Translations under genes and position numbers: made by a program
In this document: positions 10,790 through 22,276 of the stretch, piece by piece
How the letters are laid out: every line of letters starts with the position of its first letter
Numbering within the stretch: the stretch's first letter is position 1
Assembly (NCBI GenBank): GCA_030522415.1
Contig: CM060113.1
Span: 3,896,467-3,960,466 of the forward strand
Reading direction: 5' to 3'
DNA: 64,000 nt
Source of the DNA: Channallabes apus
Lineage: Eukaryota; Chordata; Actinopteri; Siluriformes; Clariidae
The notes under the pieces: generated by a model
The model's input: only the letters and a program-made list of their open reading frames with translations
Database searches by the model: none
What the model was told of the DNA's origin: nothing

Positions 10790-12024
10790 ATATATAAACT
10801 GAGTTAACTTGTTAAGGACATTTTTTGTTAAGAACCTTTTTTGTCTCATCTAAACCCAGACACTGATTTACAACGGGTTGTAAATCAACGCATGATTTAC
10901 AACTAATAGAAAAGATCTGTCTTTGGATGCCTTCAGAGCCTACAACGTTCTTGTGGTCGTCCTAAATAAAATAATCTAGAATATAACTGATATTTAGATT
11001 TCCTACTGTATGTTCCTATTACATTACATTCCCAGTTTTCTCGTGGGCACCGTCAGAGCAAAATCAAACAAAAATCAAGTTTTAATCAGCCATTTGCCAG
11101 GCTTTCTCTGGATTACATTTGGCAACGTTGAGGATTTACTGAAACATAGATAAAAAATATCATCCCTTCAAACTGCACAACTCCTCCATCCAATCTCGTC
11201 CTCCTTAAGCTCTGATTGCGTGCTAAATTTATTTTTCTATTTTTTTCCCAGAAGGAACAGGGATGAATAACGTATTGAATGATGCCATTTCATCAGTGGA
11301 GATCACTGATTCCAGCTTTCACTATGTGCTACAGTTGTTTATCCAACACCCCTTACATGTCCTCTCTATTCCCTGGATGGTAGGCTAATCCTTCAGGTAG
11401 CCATCGCTACATGAATAATCTCCACATTATCTCCATCAGGCCTGTTCATCTGAGCTCCGGATCGCAAAAAACAAACATAGGCCAAATCTCCTGGATTACA
11501 ACCCGCCATTATTTTAATGAAATTTATAGTCTTAATCAGATTCCACCATTTTAAATCAGTGGCAGTGCTTCGAATACGGCGAGGCTAGCGAACCCGGGTG
11601 ACGCTGTAGGTCAGCTGTACTCAGGATGATTAGTGCCGTGGGTAATGGCTGCTTTTTCTTTCGGCTTGATTGCCTTGGCACGAACGTGTCCAGTTATTTT
11701 AATGCCAATGCCCAGTGTCAGGTTTATGGCTGTCCTAAAAACAGCGCTGGGGAAATGAAAGCGACTCTGAGGATGGATGTGCAGACATTCATTTCGCCAC
11801 CGGTTTGCCGCTTACCCCATACAAATGAAGCATTTAGGCTTGAAACAATGACTTATTATCCCAGCAAATAGTGCTGTATCAGCCTCTCGGATATTACGAA
11901 GACAATCCCTAATTATAAGGCAATATGCTGCTTTATATTCGGAACGTGGACACACAATTGTACACATGCACAGTGTGGCACTGAAGATAGCTAATTAGAT
12001 GACCAAAGAAAAACTTTTACAACA

Positions 12025-12060
<36 letters not shown>

Positions 12061-12555
12061 GGCTAATTCGGCTTTGCTATCCTAATGCACAGTTAGCATC
12101 ATATTCCTGTTCAGAAATGCAGAAATACTAAATAAAATGAATCCAACATTGTATGATAAATTCGTTGCGCCAAAGCTGTACATACAAATAAAGAAATAAT
12201 ACCATAGCATTGTTTTTGTAAAAAAAAAAAAAAAAGTCTTATGATCATTAATACACTGAATGTATAGTGAATTTATAGTGAGCACACGAGGGCACGATCT
12301 AATCATTGCTACATACATGGAAGCACCCTTAGCTTCTTGGTTCCTATTGTGAAGAGTGCGCTTTCTGTCTTGTTGTGAAGAGACCGTATAAAGATTTCTA
12401 ACAATAGGCAACAGTTTATTTTTATAATAGACACTTCCTGGAGTTGCTGCTTTGAATCAAACATGCCACACATTGTTACATATTTTCTTTCTCACAACTC
12501 GCAGAAGTGAAAATTATAAAGCAATAGCAATTCGCAAGAAATTTACCATAATTTC
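10790..12555. other. mostly unassigned DNA with a (CA)n run
   Basis: No gene found. A (CA)n run lies at about 12028-12056 and poly-A at about 12221. The block 11240-11880 is described separately. TACTGTA at 11004. Confidence 0.5.
11240..11880. other. unique, complex sequence; candidate conserved noncoding element
   Basis: Low repeat content, balanced composition and no protein-like frame. It stands out from the repeats around it, for example near 11699-11770. A regulatory role is an inference from texture only; cross-species alignment is needed. Confidence 0.25.
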
Positions 12556-12559
12556 TCAC

Positions 12560-12560
12560 T

Positions 12561-12642
<82 letters not shown>

Positions 12643-12645
12643 TGT
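12560..12645. repeat. (TA)n microsatellite
   Basis: About 80 bp of AT repeats ending in TACTGTA at 12640. Confidence 0.95.
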
Positions 12646-12959
12646 AATCAAGAGTAGTTTCAGGCTTCCTTAAGGTGTGAATTGTGGGCAGGGCTTAGCT
12701 ACATAAATTGAAGATGTCTCATTCAATATAGTTAGTATAATAAGCATATCCTGCAACAAAGTCAAGAATCTAGATAGCATGAGCAGAGAATTGACTCAAA
12801 CTCTTGTTTACCAAGAAATTACAAGTTTTTTAGACAATTACCGCAGTCTAGCATGTGTCTTCAACCTATCTCTGTCAGTTCTCACAGACCAAGATGCTTT
12901 TACTCACACAGCAGAGGCAGATCTCCCAGAAACCTCATCTACCCTCCAGTACTGTCTCA

Positions 12960-15640
12960 TTGCCCTGCACTGGTGGTAGGTGGGCTCTGGAACTGCCAAT
13001 CTGCTGTAAAAAAGCAGATTTTATCTTTGCCCTAGCTACCCATTACTCTTTTGACTTTCTGGCACTAACTGAGACCTGGATATCTCCTCAGAACTCGGCT
13101 ACACCGGCTGCCCTATCCTCTGCCTATGTATTCTCTTTCTCTCCACGAGAAACGGGCAGAGGTGGTGGTACGGGTCTCCTGTTGTCCAAGAGATGGTCCT
13201 TCTCGCCAATCCCCCTGTCTCATCTCAGTTTTTCATAATTTGTATTTCATGCAGTTAAGGTAACCTCTCCAATTAACCTCCACATCTTAGTTATTTACCG
13301 TCCTCCTGGCTCTCTAGGAAACTTTCTAGATGAAATGGACATTCTTCTTAGTCTTTTTCCTTCTGCTAACACTCCTCTCACTGTTCTAGGAGATTTCAAC
13401 CTTCCATCTGACAAACTACAATCCTCTTCCCTTATCCCTCTCCTTAACTCCTTCTCTTTAACTCTAAACAACAGCCCTCCCACACACAAGGCAGGAAATT
13501 CTCTCAATCTCGTTTTTTGCCGCCCTTGCCCAGTCACAGATGTCACTACTATTCCTCTTCATAAATCTGATCATTACCTGGTATCCTTCACCATAACCCT
13601 TCCTATTCTATGTAAACCTAACCACCAAAATTCCTCTTTTTCTCGCAGAAACCTTCACTCTGTCTCCCCCTCCTCTGTGTCTTCATGCACCCTATCATCC
13701 CTCCCAGACCCAGGCTCCTTCTCCTCTCTACCACTAGAGACTGCGACTGAAACTTTCCTCTCCTCTCTCTCCTCATCCATAGATCTCCTTTGCCCGCTGT
13801 CATCTAAACCAAGGAAGACGTCTTGTCCTGCTCCTTGGCAATCTGATGTACTACACAAAAACAGGAGAGAATTAAGAAATGCAGAGAGAAGATGGAAGAA
13901 ATCGCAACTTGATCCAGATCTCATCTCTTACCAGACACTTCTCTCCAAATTCTCATGTGAAGTGACTTCTGCCAAAACTACCTTCTTCAAAGAAAAGCTG
14001 GAAGCCTCTGCACATGATCTTGGCAAACTCCACAACATCTTCTCCTCACTACTCAACCCACCGACTCCTCCTGCCCCTTCCTCTCTGACTGCTGACAATT
14101 TTGCCACATTCTACGATGGGAAAATTGCAGCAATCCGCCAGTCCTTCGCTGACGATTTTGCCACATTCTACGATGGGAAAATTGAAGCAAACCGCCTGTC
14201 CTTTGCTCCCAACCAAACTCCTACAGCAGAACCTCAGGATCTTCCCTTCCCTCCTTTAACAGAATTCTCCAACTTGTCATCTGATGAGATTCAGCAGATC
14301 ATCTCGTCATCTAATCCCACCAACTGTTCATTAGACCCAATCCCCTCCACAATGCTCCAGGCAATCTCACGAGACCTCCTTCCCTTCACCACAACCATCA
14401 TCAACCATTCAATATCATCTGGTCATGTTCCTGCTGCTTTTAAGAAGGCAAAGGTTATTCCCATCCTCAAGAAACCCTGCCTGGACCCATCAGAAGTTAA
14501 CAACTATCGCCCGGTATCACTTCTCTTTTATTTCCAAAATTCTTGACAGAACTGTTTATAACCAAATGTCACTTTATCTCTCACAGAACAACCTTAATGA
14601 TCCCAACCAATCTGGATTCAAAGTGGCACATTCCACAGAGACTGCCCTTCTGTCAGTCACTGAGAAACTCCATGCTGCTAGATCTGCTAAACTGTCATCT
14701 GTTCTCATCCTCCTGGACCTGTCAGCTGCATTTGACATGGTGAACCACAAAATTCTATTATCTATTCTTACAAGCCTTTGAATTTGTGGAACAGTGTGGC
14801 AATGGTTTGCTTCTTACCTAGAAGATAGGTCATATGAGGTAATCTACATATGAGGGATCTACATCTGCCCCACATAGACTCTCTACTGGTGTCCCACAGG
14901 GCTCAGTACTTGGTCCTCTTCTGTTCTCCCTACTATACCCGGTCTCTTGGTAAAGTCATATCATCGCATGGATTTTCATACCATTGTTATGCAGATGACA
15001 CCCAACTTACTCTCTCCTTTCCTCCATCTGACACTCAGGTTTCCACCCGGATCTCAGAATGTCTGGCAGACATCTCATCCTGGATGACTGCACATCAGCT
15101 TAAGCTCAATCTGAGTAAAACTGAACTGTTGTTCATCCCTTGTGACTCATCCCCAGGTCAAGACCTTGTGATATCACTGGACAACAGCCAAATCATTCCT
15201 TCAGCCACTGCCCGCAATCTTGGGGTAACCGTGGACAATCATCTGTCATTTTCCCACACATCGCTAACCTTACTCGCTCTTGTAGATTTCTTCTTTACAA
15301 TATCAGAAGAATTCGTCCATTTCTTTCTTCACAGGCTACTCAGGTGCTTGTTCTCCCACACCACCCCACTCCTCCGCTCCCTGCACTGGCTTCCTGTAGC
15401 TGCCCACATCAAATTCAAAACATTGATGCTTGCCTACAAAGCTAAAAATGGCCCAGCACCCACTTACCTCTCTGCTCTAATCACACCACGCACTGCACCA
15501 CGTTCCCTCCGATCCTCCAGCACTGCTCACCTCATCCCATCATCTCTCAGGGATCAAGGGCGGCATTCATCCAGGCTCTTTTCTGTTCTGGCACCTAGGT
15601 GGTGGAACTTCCTCTAGATGTCCGTACAGCAGAGACATTG
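12960..15640 (+). pseudogene. L2 LINE endonuclease / reverse transcriptase ORF, frameshifted
   Basis: The endonuclease appears first: FLALTETWISP near 13062, VIYRPPGS near 13290 and VLGDFNLPSD near 13391, and KSDHYLVSFT near 13565. The reverse transcriptase follows: AKVIPILKKP and NNYRPVSLL near 14500, then a one-base shift into SKILDRTVYNQM. Next come QSGFKVAHSTETALL, LILLDLSAAFD (catalytic Asp), TGVPQGSVLGPLLFSLL near 14888 in another frame, and CYADDTQL near 14985 (catalytic YADD). The 3' part gives LRSLHWLPVAAHIKFK. At least three frame changes and one internal tandem duplication are visible. The protein would nick DNA and copy the element RNA; this copy cannot. Confidence 0.9.
14091..14204 (+). 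repeat. 57-bp in-frame tandem duplication inside the LINE ORF
   Basis: Two adjacent 57-bp units (14091-14147 and 14148-14204) begin GCTGAC and contain CCACATTCTACGATGGGAAA. They add 19 residues (the DFATFYDGKI block) without changing frame, and differ at a few positions. Confidence 0.95.
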
Positions 15641-16029
15641 ACTATCTTTAAACGACGACTCAAGACGCATCTGTTTCTCCAGTACTTGGACTACCGCCAC
15701 GCCCCGCCCCCCCAAAAAAAATCCCTCTTCCCAGTTGTGTTGGACTAATGGCACTTAGTTATTAACCTAGTTAACCCAGTGTAAGTATGTATCCAGTGGT
15801 GTAAACTTTAAAGCACTTTTTGTAAGTCGCTCTGGATAAGAGCATCTGCCAAATGCCTAAATGTAAATGTAAATGTAAATATATATGTCTGGGCAGAAAA
15901 TTATACAAGGTTCACTAGTAAAAAAAAAGTATTCATAAACTACATGCAAAAGAAAGTCACCAATTTAGAAAGGTTCAATTATTGTCCTGCATTAATCAAA
16001 GAAAACAGCTGAAGAGATTTAAATGAACT

Positions 16030-16355
16030 GGACTGATGGTCCATCCATCCATCCATCTAGGAACCTCTGTAGTCCAACTATGAACTGTGGAGGCCAGTGG
16101 TGACCGTTATTATTTATTCACATTTTTACAACTGTGGTAGAACCTCTGGTCAACTTCACACGCGTTCACACGCTACAGGCAATTTCGGAATGCCAGTTAG
16201 CCTAATCTGCATGTCTTTGGACTGTGGAAGAGGAAACTCACCAAACACGGAGAGAACATGCAAACATCACGCACACAGACGCACACAGGGAATCGAACCC
16301 GGAACCTTGATGTGCAAAGTGACACTGCTAACCACTAAGCCAGTGTGTCACCATC
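16030..16355 (-). mobile_element. tRNA-derived SINE, minus strand, older copy
   Basis: Read on the minus strand: a head CTTAGTGGTTAGCAGTGTCA, a B-box GGGTTCGATTCCC near 16293, then TCCAAAGACATGCAGATTAG near 16213 and a (GATG)n tail at 16042-16058. Same superfamily as the other SINEs but a different tail; a close relative lies at 49130-49355. Confidence 0.8.
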
Positions 16356-16629
16356 ATTATGTTAATAACTGTCAAACACATGATTAATATCTGGAAGAAT
16401 AGTGTTGAACTATATGAAATGTGGTCTAAAAAAATCCTGTTTAGAGATCTTTTAAACACTTACTGAAGTTAGAATGTCATAATACTGTAAATGAAGAGTA
16501 TAAATCAGAGCTGGGTTTAATAGTGAAAGTAAGTGCATTTTGATACACATACAATGTGTTAATGAAAAATGATATGCTTCAGGTTGCTAGGGAACATATA
16601 CAGAATTATATACTGGACTTTATAGTGAT

Positions 16630-17010
16630 GGAAAAAGGTCATGTGACCCGATGGGTCCAGATTGATCCTATTCCAGAGTGATGGGCGTGTCAGGATAAGC
16701 ACAAGAAGCGATGCACACATCATGTATAGTGTCCACTGTAGAAGCCTCTGGAGACAGTGTTATGATCTGGTGTTGGTCAGTTACTGAGGTCGAGACTCAG
16801 CAACGTTTGGGACAATAAAATGAAGTCAGCTGATGACCTGAATGTACTGAATCACCAGGTTATCACATCTACTGTACTGTATGGAGGTTTTCTTCGCTGA
16901 TGGCACGCGCCATATTCCAGAACTCAGAGTGTGAGAGAGCGCCTCTGGGAGCATTTTCACACATGAACTGGCCAACACATAATATACTGTAGCCATCATA
17001 ATCAACATTA
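16630..17010 (+). mobile_element. Tc1-like transposon relic
   Basis: Contains GGAGACAGTGTTATGATCTG near 16749, which encodes the conserved GDSVMIW of Tc1 transposases, and KMKSADD-like and VITST-like coding further on. It is collinear with the relic at 40165-40440. Relative to that copy it carries ten extra bases, two successive CTGTA insertions, at 16870-16881. Another TACTGTA is at 16985. Confidence 0.75.
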
Positions 17011-19995
17011 ATGACATATTGACAAAAAAAAAAAAATTTTTTTTTTCTTTCGGTCACATTAGTAGTTGCACTTTACTGGCCATGTGGATGTGTCTCATGT
17101 TGCTCTGTAATGCAGCTGCTTAATGTGGTGTTTCGGTAAAAAAAAAAAAAAACATATAACTTCAAAGCTTTCAAATGAAGAATATGTAGCATTTTTTTCA
17201 CAAACAGATAGTTGAAGACAGGCCTTGCATGCTGAAGGAAAATACTTTATCAGATTGCCAGTGAAAATATGAAAATGGCATTTATGCGGAAAAACCCAAG
17301 ATTTACACAGGTTAAGTTCAGAGTATTCAAAGTGGAGTTAAGAAGAAGCACTTACCTGTAAAATTAGAAATGGAAAATGTGGACAAAAATTTTTTTTTTC
17401 CTTTGCATTTATAAAAAGGGACACATATTTAAGCGTTCTACAGCCATTTTTACAGAAGTTTCGCATCCAGCGTATTATTTAAAATAATCAAAAAGTACTC
17501 ATCATCCAACCACTTAGAATTTTTCTTTTCAATGCTACACAATGAATCACTGAGCGCTGTTTCAATAGCATCGGTACAGCACGGTTTATTCTCTCACCAG
17601 GGAAAACAGGGAACATTTCCATTCTGGAGAAACTGTTCGATTAAATGTTTGCAGAGATTTTCATAGCAGCTGCATTTTCCCCCTTGAGTATCACACAGTG
17701 GGCAGCTGTGTGTCCTTGTTCAGGTGCTGACACTCTCTCCTTTTCTCTCCTCGCACACATCCATCGAGCCTGCGGGTCGCTCAATACGTCCCGGCCGATA
17801 ACGGTGAAAGAACAGTGCTTGACATTTGGAAAAGAAGCAGGATAGTGGAGCTTGTCAAAACACGGACAGGACGGCATTGATCTCCTCACGGTGTAGTGAA
17901 GATGTTCTGCCTGTCTTTGTCCCTCTCTCTCTCTCTCTGTATTATATATTGTACACACACTTGTGCACATGCGTCTAGTGTCCACGCTGCATTTCTTTGG
18001 TGTGACTGCACTATGGAAATCTGATAAACGCTCTTGTATTCTTGCTTCTGATTGGTTGTGACATTTTAATTAATTTATGTTAGTAGGACCAGGGAATAAA
18101 TGCATAGCTGTTGACATGGTCAGTTTTTTTTTGTTTTGTTTACCTTACAAGATAACAGAGAGCATTTCTAGAAGGAGTCTCTAGTGTCAGCATTATCATA
18201 ACAATTAGAAATAAAGCTGTTTCTGTTTAAGCTGTACAGTAAGTCATGCAGAGAAAAAAGAAATAAATGAATGGAAAAACCAATAAAAGCTACAAACTGT
18301 ATGTGGATGAAAGATAAACAAGATAAAAAGTGTATATAAATTTTCATCTTCAACTGTTTGGTTTTAGTGTAAAAACCGAGGGCTATAAATAAAGAGATGA
18401 ATAATTAAAAGTATTGTATAAGGTTACAGGGGAGATGGAAAGAGAGAGAGCGACATCTTAAACACTGAGCTAACACTGTCCCTTTCACCAATTAAAACAG
18501 TAGGAGCGCACATCTGGCTCACGCAAAAACAAATTTTACCCTTGGCAGTATACCTGTGTGTCTGTTTGCATCCCGCCACACAAATCCCCTTGTCTTAATG
18601 AAGACATCTTTCCCACTGTGAATGCTCTCAGTTTGAGATACTTTACTATGCGGAGATCTAAACACTAGTATCAGCCAAGAAATCAATTTGATGCACAGAA
18701 AGGGCGATAAACATTTTTTTTCCCCAAGACATGCCAATATATAACTGAGAATAGATCACAAACCGAAGAAAGATGTTAGAGCTTGTGGTTATTTATAATA
18801 AACAGCTGAACCCTAGGGGACTCTCTTGGCAGATTCGCATACTGCTTAAGGTCAGGATGTAGTATAGTGTAGTGGCCTACAGAATCACAGACTTAACCCC
18901 TAATGTCAATCACAGATCAGATCGCAGATCACACTGAGCTACACTACATCTACTACATCCTCAAAAATTTATAGGAGAAACCAATAAGGATGTAGATTTG
19001 TCTCCCTTGAAGTGCCTATAAAAAAAAAGCCTCTTGAGGACGAGCATGATGCAAGACGCAAGAAGAAGAACTCTAACAAAGGTATTGACCAGTTAATGGC
19101 ATGTCTAACACCTCTTAGTGACTTCATTGACATACTACAAGCATGGTGCAGATGGTCAAGACTGGATGTCACTGCAACATCAATAGAGCTCTCACAGCGC
19201 CCTCTTCAGGCTCATCCTATGACCAGGGTATGTCCATGTTGTAGAAGACCGCTTTAAGTTCATATTAAGTTCTTCTGGTGCTTATCACATTTATGGCATG
19301 CATGCACACCATCACTTCATGATGAAAAGCAATGCAATGACAACATTGTAAGTGTGTGATTAAGTCCCTGGTAAGAGCGTGGCACAATCTGATTGTAACA
19401 TAGTAATAACTCAGTTCGATCTCGTTGCACCTGGTGAACTGTTATCATGTGCACAATAGGAAAGTAGTGACAACATGATAGATGCATTGAGAATCTGACA
19501 GGTATGTGGCTAGGAATCGGTGTGAACTTGATAAATGTACATTTTTTTTCCCATTTTGACCCAATGTGTTCTTCAATATTTTTAGGACACTGTGGGAACT
19601 TTATGGTCTTTCTCTAAGTGTGATGGGGTGTAAACCATTCAGAGTGAGACCGAAAAATGCAGAGGAAGCATGACAACACATTGGAACCCCCAAAAGACTC
19701 GATCCAGAATTTAAAACCTACTGTATATTACGCATGGATCATAACATTATTAAACATCTGCTCGACTGTTTCCAGTCTACTATCTTTGACAGTACTTTCA
19801 AATACAGTAGTTTAGCAATAGAATATGCCACAGTAGATTAATTACATTCTTACAACATTGTTAAGAACCTCTAACATTAAGCTAAACAGAAGATTTCAAC
19901 CAGAAACAAAACAAAAGCCAAACTACACTGTATACTCACTCCATTACCTTAAAGGCATATGAACAACTCACATGAAACAAGACAGAATAACATTT
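17010..19995. other. no recognisable gene; scattered repeat scraps
   Basis: Poly-A/T runs at 17023-17046, 17139 and 17390, and a (CT)n run near 17922. A fragment of the CTGATTGG / GGAGTCTCTAGTGTCAG repeat lies at about 18040-18260. Frames at 17641-17985 (-), 18519-18737 (-) and 19012-19257 (+) show no family features. TACAGTA/TACTGTA motifs at 18235, 19719 and 19803. Confidence 0.5.
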
Positions 19996-19999
19996 ATTT

Positions 20000-20069
20000 G
20001 TTCATTTTTCATATTCTGAGTAGGGTCACAAGGGGCTGGAATCCATCCCCGGAAGCTAAGGACACAAGA
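20000..20069 (-). mobile_element. SINE 3' part, split by the Gypsy element
   Basis: GGGTCACAAGGGGCTGGAAT and the following bases are the reverse complement of the 3' part of the SINE family. The match continues at 22640 after the LTR element. The last five bases, CAAGA (20065-20069), are the target duplication. Confidence 0.8.
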
Positions 20070-20146
20070 TGTCATGCGCACTCAGCCGCGACCGGCACTA
20101 GGACCCGGAAGTAAGACGGTCGCGAACCTAGAATGCAGGAACAGCA

Positions 20147-20153
20147 TAAAAGG
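20147..20153 (+). promoter_or_regulatory. TATA-like box of the 5' LTR
   Basis: ATAAAAG, with its T at 20148, lies 28 bp upstream of the predicted RNA 5' end at 20176. The same arrangement occurs in the 3' LTR and, as TATAAGA at 50004, in the solo LTR. Confidence 0.7.
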
Positions 20154-20175
20154 AAACAAGATGGCGCTGCACATC

Positions 20176-20186
20176 GCTCTGTCATT
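20176..20186 (+). promoter_or_regulatory. predicted 5' end of the retrotransposon RNA (self-primer)
   Basis: GCTCTGTCATT is the exact reverse complement of the 11 bases at 20450-20460, two bases into the internal region. In Tf1 and its relatives the first 11 nt of the RNA fold back on such a site, are cut off and prime reverse transcription. The 28-bp spacing from the TATA-like box independently supports the start. Confidence 0.75.
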
Positions 20187-20449
20187 GAGTTTTGCCGATG
20201 CTATTTTGGTATCGTTCCCGTTCACGTGAGTACTCACTTTCTTGGGTTTGCTTTCAGACTGAGTGTGTGTTTATAGGACGAGGGTTAGATTGTGTCTTTC
20301 CTTTACTCATTCACTTTGAGAGTCCTTATAGCAAATCGCGTGATTATCCTGCCTGCTCGTGTCCATCCGCGTTTGGGTTTACCATTCACGCTACAGGGCT
20401 AACTGCTAAGCTACGTCTTTCTGGTCGTCATCGGGTTAGTTCTTAACAG

Positions 20450-20460
20450 AATGACAGAGC
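20450..20460 (+). other. primer binding site complementary to the element's own RNA start
   Basis: AATGACAGAGC starts one base after the LTR-flanking G at 20449. There is no TGG as expected for a tRNA primer. The gag start codon (20451) lies inside the site. Confidence 0.75.
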
Positions 20461-20581
20461 CCAGAGCATTAAACCAAGCGGATCACGCGCGCCTATGCGA
20501 TGTGGTTGACCAGCATGCTGTGCTTATCAATAAGCTAACCGGGGAGCTCGATACTCTGCGCCGGAGTGTCCAAGACGGAGT
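20451..20581 (+). pseudogene. gag N-terminus, truncated by deletion
   Basis: ATG at 20451 opens a frame beginning MTEPRALNQADHARLCDVV and continuing for about 40 codons with a leucine-rich, helix-prone stretch (VLINKLTGELDTLRRSV). The reading then runs directly into pol sequence, so capsid and zinc knuckle are gone. The start codon is taken because it is the first ATG after the LTR and lies within the primer site. Assignment to gag rests on position. Confidence 0.65.
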
Positions 20582-20827
20582 AGGGGACCGTGAACTGTTG
20601 GGCATAAAGTAGGCTTTGGGGAATGGCATCACTGGCTCCAGGGTGCCAGTGAGCCGTTCATCGTCTGGACGGATCACCAGAACCTGCTCACCATTCGCAA
20701 CCTCAAGCAACTAAATCCACGACAGGCACGGTGGGCCCTGTTCTTCGAACAGTACGATTTCCATCTCTCATACCATTCGGGGTCAAAGAACACCAAGGCC
20801 GACGCCCTCTCCCATCAGTACGAGTGA
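20582..20827 (+). pseudogene. reverse transcriptase-linked RNase H, C-terminal part
   Basis: GDRELLGIK, then a stop and a frame change, then [27 protein letters not shown]-type sequence, [19 protein letters not shown] and [13 protein letters not shown]. This is the end of the Ty3/Gypsy RNase H domain, which removes RNA from the RNA/DNA hybrid. The polymerase domain with its YxDD box is absent. A TGA at 20825 separates it from integrase in the same frame. Confidence 0.9.
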
Positions 20828-20848
20828 GAGGCGCCCCGGGCGGAGCCC

Positions 20849-21904
20849 GTGCATGTCCTTCCACCCACCCGGATCATCGCACCCCTGCATTGGGATATGG
20901 AGACGAGGGTCTGCCAGGCACTGACCAGAGAACCCGCACTGGAAGGCGTGCCGGCCGGACGGCTCTATGTTCCAATTCAACTAAGGCCCGAAGTCCTCCA
21001 GTGGGGCCATTCTTCACCCGTCGCGGGACACCAGGGAACCCGAAGAACCCTCACCTTCGTGAAACGGGCTTTCTGGTGGCCCTCGATGAGGAGGGAGATC
21101 ACTGAGTTCGTCCGGGCGTGCCCAGTGTGTGCCACGGCGAAGGACGCCAACCGACCAACCCCGGGGGAACTTCAACCACTTCCAGTCCCCCGTCGGCCCT
21201 GGTCGCACATTGCCGTCGACTTCATTTCGGACCTGCCGGCCTCGGAAGGAAAGGACGTCATCCTCACTATTGTCGACCGCTTCTCCAAGGCAGTGCACCT
21301 CGCCGGACTCCCGTCAGCTAAAAACACAGCCGAGCTGATATTGGAGCACGTAGTCCGATTGCATGGGTTCCCAAAGGACATCGTCTCGGACAGAGGTCCC
21401 CAGTTCACCACCCGGTTCTGGAAGGCCTTCTGCCGTCTGATCAATTCGTTCTGCAGTCTGTCTTCTGGTTACCACCCCCAGACGAATGGTCAGACGGAGC
21501 GAACCAACCAACAGCTGGAGCGTTACCTGAGATGTTTTGTGTCGGATCGTCAACGCTCCTGGGCCCGCTACCTCAAATGGGCTGAGTTGTCTCACAATCT
21601 CCACGTGTCTTCAGCTACCAACCTGAGCCCATTTGAGGTATGCTATGGTTTCCAACCTCCGATGTTCACTCACCAAGAACCGGAGGTTGACGTACCATCG
21701 GCCCAACAGTTGGGTCGCCGGTGCCGGCGGCTATGGCACCAAGCCAACCTTGCCATCCGACGCACCAACACCAACTACGTGACTCAACACCACCGCCGGC
21801 ACACTCCAGGACGGTTGTACCACGTAGGTGACAAGGTATGGCTGTCCACCAAGAACCTCCACCTGCACACAGAGTCACGGAAGCTGTCACCAAGATTCAT
21901 TTGA
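20849..21904 (+). pseudogene. retrotransposon integrase
   Basis: About 350 codons open. The zinc-binding N-terminal domain has H-x-H/C-x2-C ligands (GHSSPVAGHQG ... RACPVCATAK). The catalytic core has Asp in HIAVDFISDLP, Asp in IVSDRGPQF and Glu in QTNGQTERTNQ, the D,D-35-E set. It inserts the cDNA into chromosomal DNA in the nucleus. All three catalytic residues are present, but a TGA at 21902 cuts off the C-terminal part and there is no upstream start for a Gag-Pol product. The initial position is simply where the frame opens after the TGA at 20825. Confidence 0.92.
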
Positions 21905-22240
21905 CCCTATCGCATCACCCTCAGGATCAACCCTGTCACCTACCGGCTCCAGCTGCCTGCGGCGCTCCGGATCCACCCCGTCTTCCACACCTCCCAGCTA
22001 AAACCATTCATCACCTCACCCATGGTTACACCCACCCCCCCTGCTCCTCCCCCCCGTATCATTGACGGTGGTCCCGCTTACACCGTGCGACGGATCCTCG
22101 ACTTGCGCCCTCGGGGCAGGCACCCAGTATCTGGTCGACTGGGAGGGCTACAGCCCCGAGGAGCGGTTCTGAGTTCCAGCACGCTTCATCCTCGACCCCG
22201 GGCTCATTAGGGACTACCGTCACCGAGTATCCTCCACCCC
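21905..22240 (+). pseudogene. integrase C-terminal region with chromodomain
   Basis: In the same frame after the stop: PYRITLRINPVTYRLQLPAA and HPVFHTSQLKPF, the usual post-core module, then a proline-rich linker and AYTVRRILDLRPRGR. A frameshift near 22115 leads to QYLVDWEGYSPEER, the core of a chromodomain, followed by a stop in place of a conserved Trp. VPARFILDPGLIRDY follows. Chromodomains of this type bind modified histones and steer integration. Confidence 0.85.
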
Positions 22241-22261
22241 TGGACCGTCCGGAGTCGGTCC

Positions 22262-22276
22262 TGGACAGGGGGGTAC
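22262..22276 (+). other. polypurine tract
   Basis: GGACAGGGGGGTAC directly precedes the 3' LTR, the position from which plus-strand synthesis starts. Confidence 0.75.

Larger units (their letters stand above)
12745..15885 (+). mobile_element. L2-type non-LTR retrotransposon (LINE)
   Basis: About 3.1 kb. It has an endonuclease region, a reverse transcriptase with YADD, a C-terminal region rich in LHWLPV / RTAPRSLRSS, and a 3' end GTCGCTCTGGATAAGAGCAT followed by a (TAAATG)n tail near 15860. That end is characteristic of teleost L2 elements and is shared with the SINE at 47913-48105. The 5' boundary is uncertain and may be truncated. Several frameshifts make it inactive. Confidence 0.9.
20070..20448 (+). 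repeat. 5' LTR of the Gypsy element
   Basis: 379 bp, from TGTCATGCGCACTCAGC to TTAGTTCTTAACA, with TG...CA ends. It contains the TATA-like box and the predicted RNA start. It is 16 bp longer than the 3' LTR because that copy lost 6 and 10 bp between its start and the TATA box. Confidence 0.95.

Noticed and set aside
19012..19257. 81-codon lysine-rich plus-strand frame
   Set aside because: No family resemblance, no neighbouring exon signals, and length near chance for this composition.
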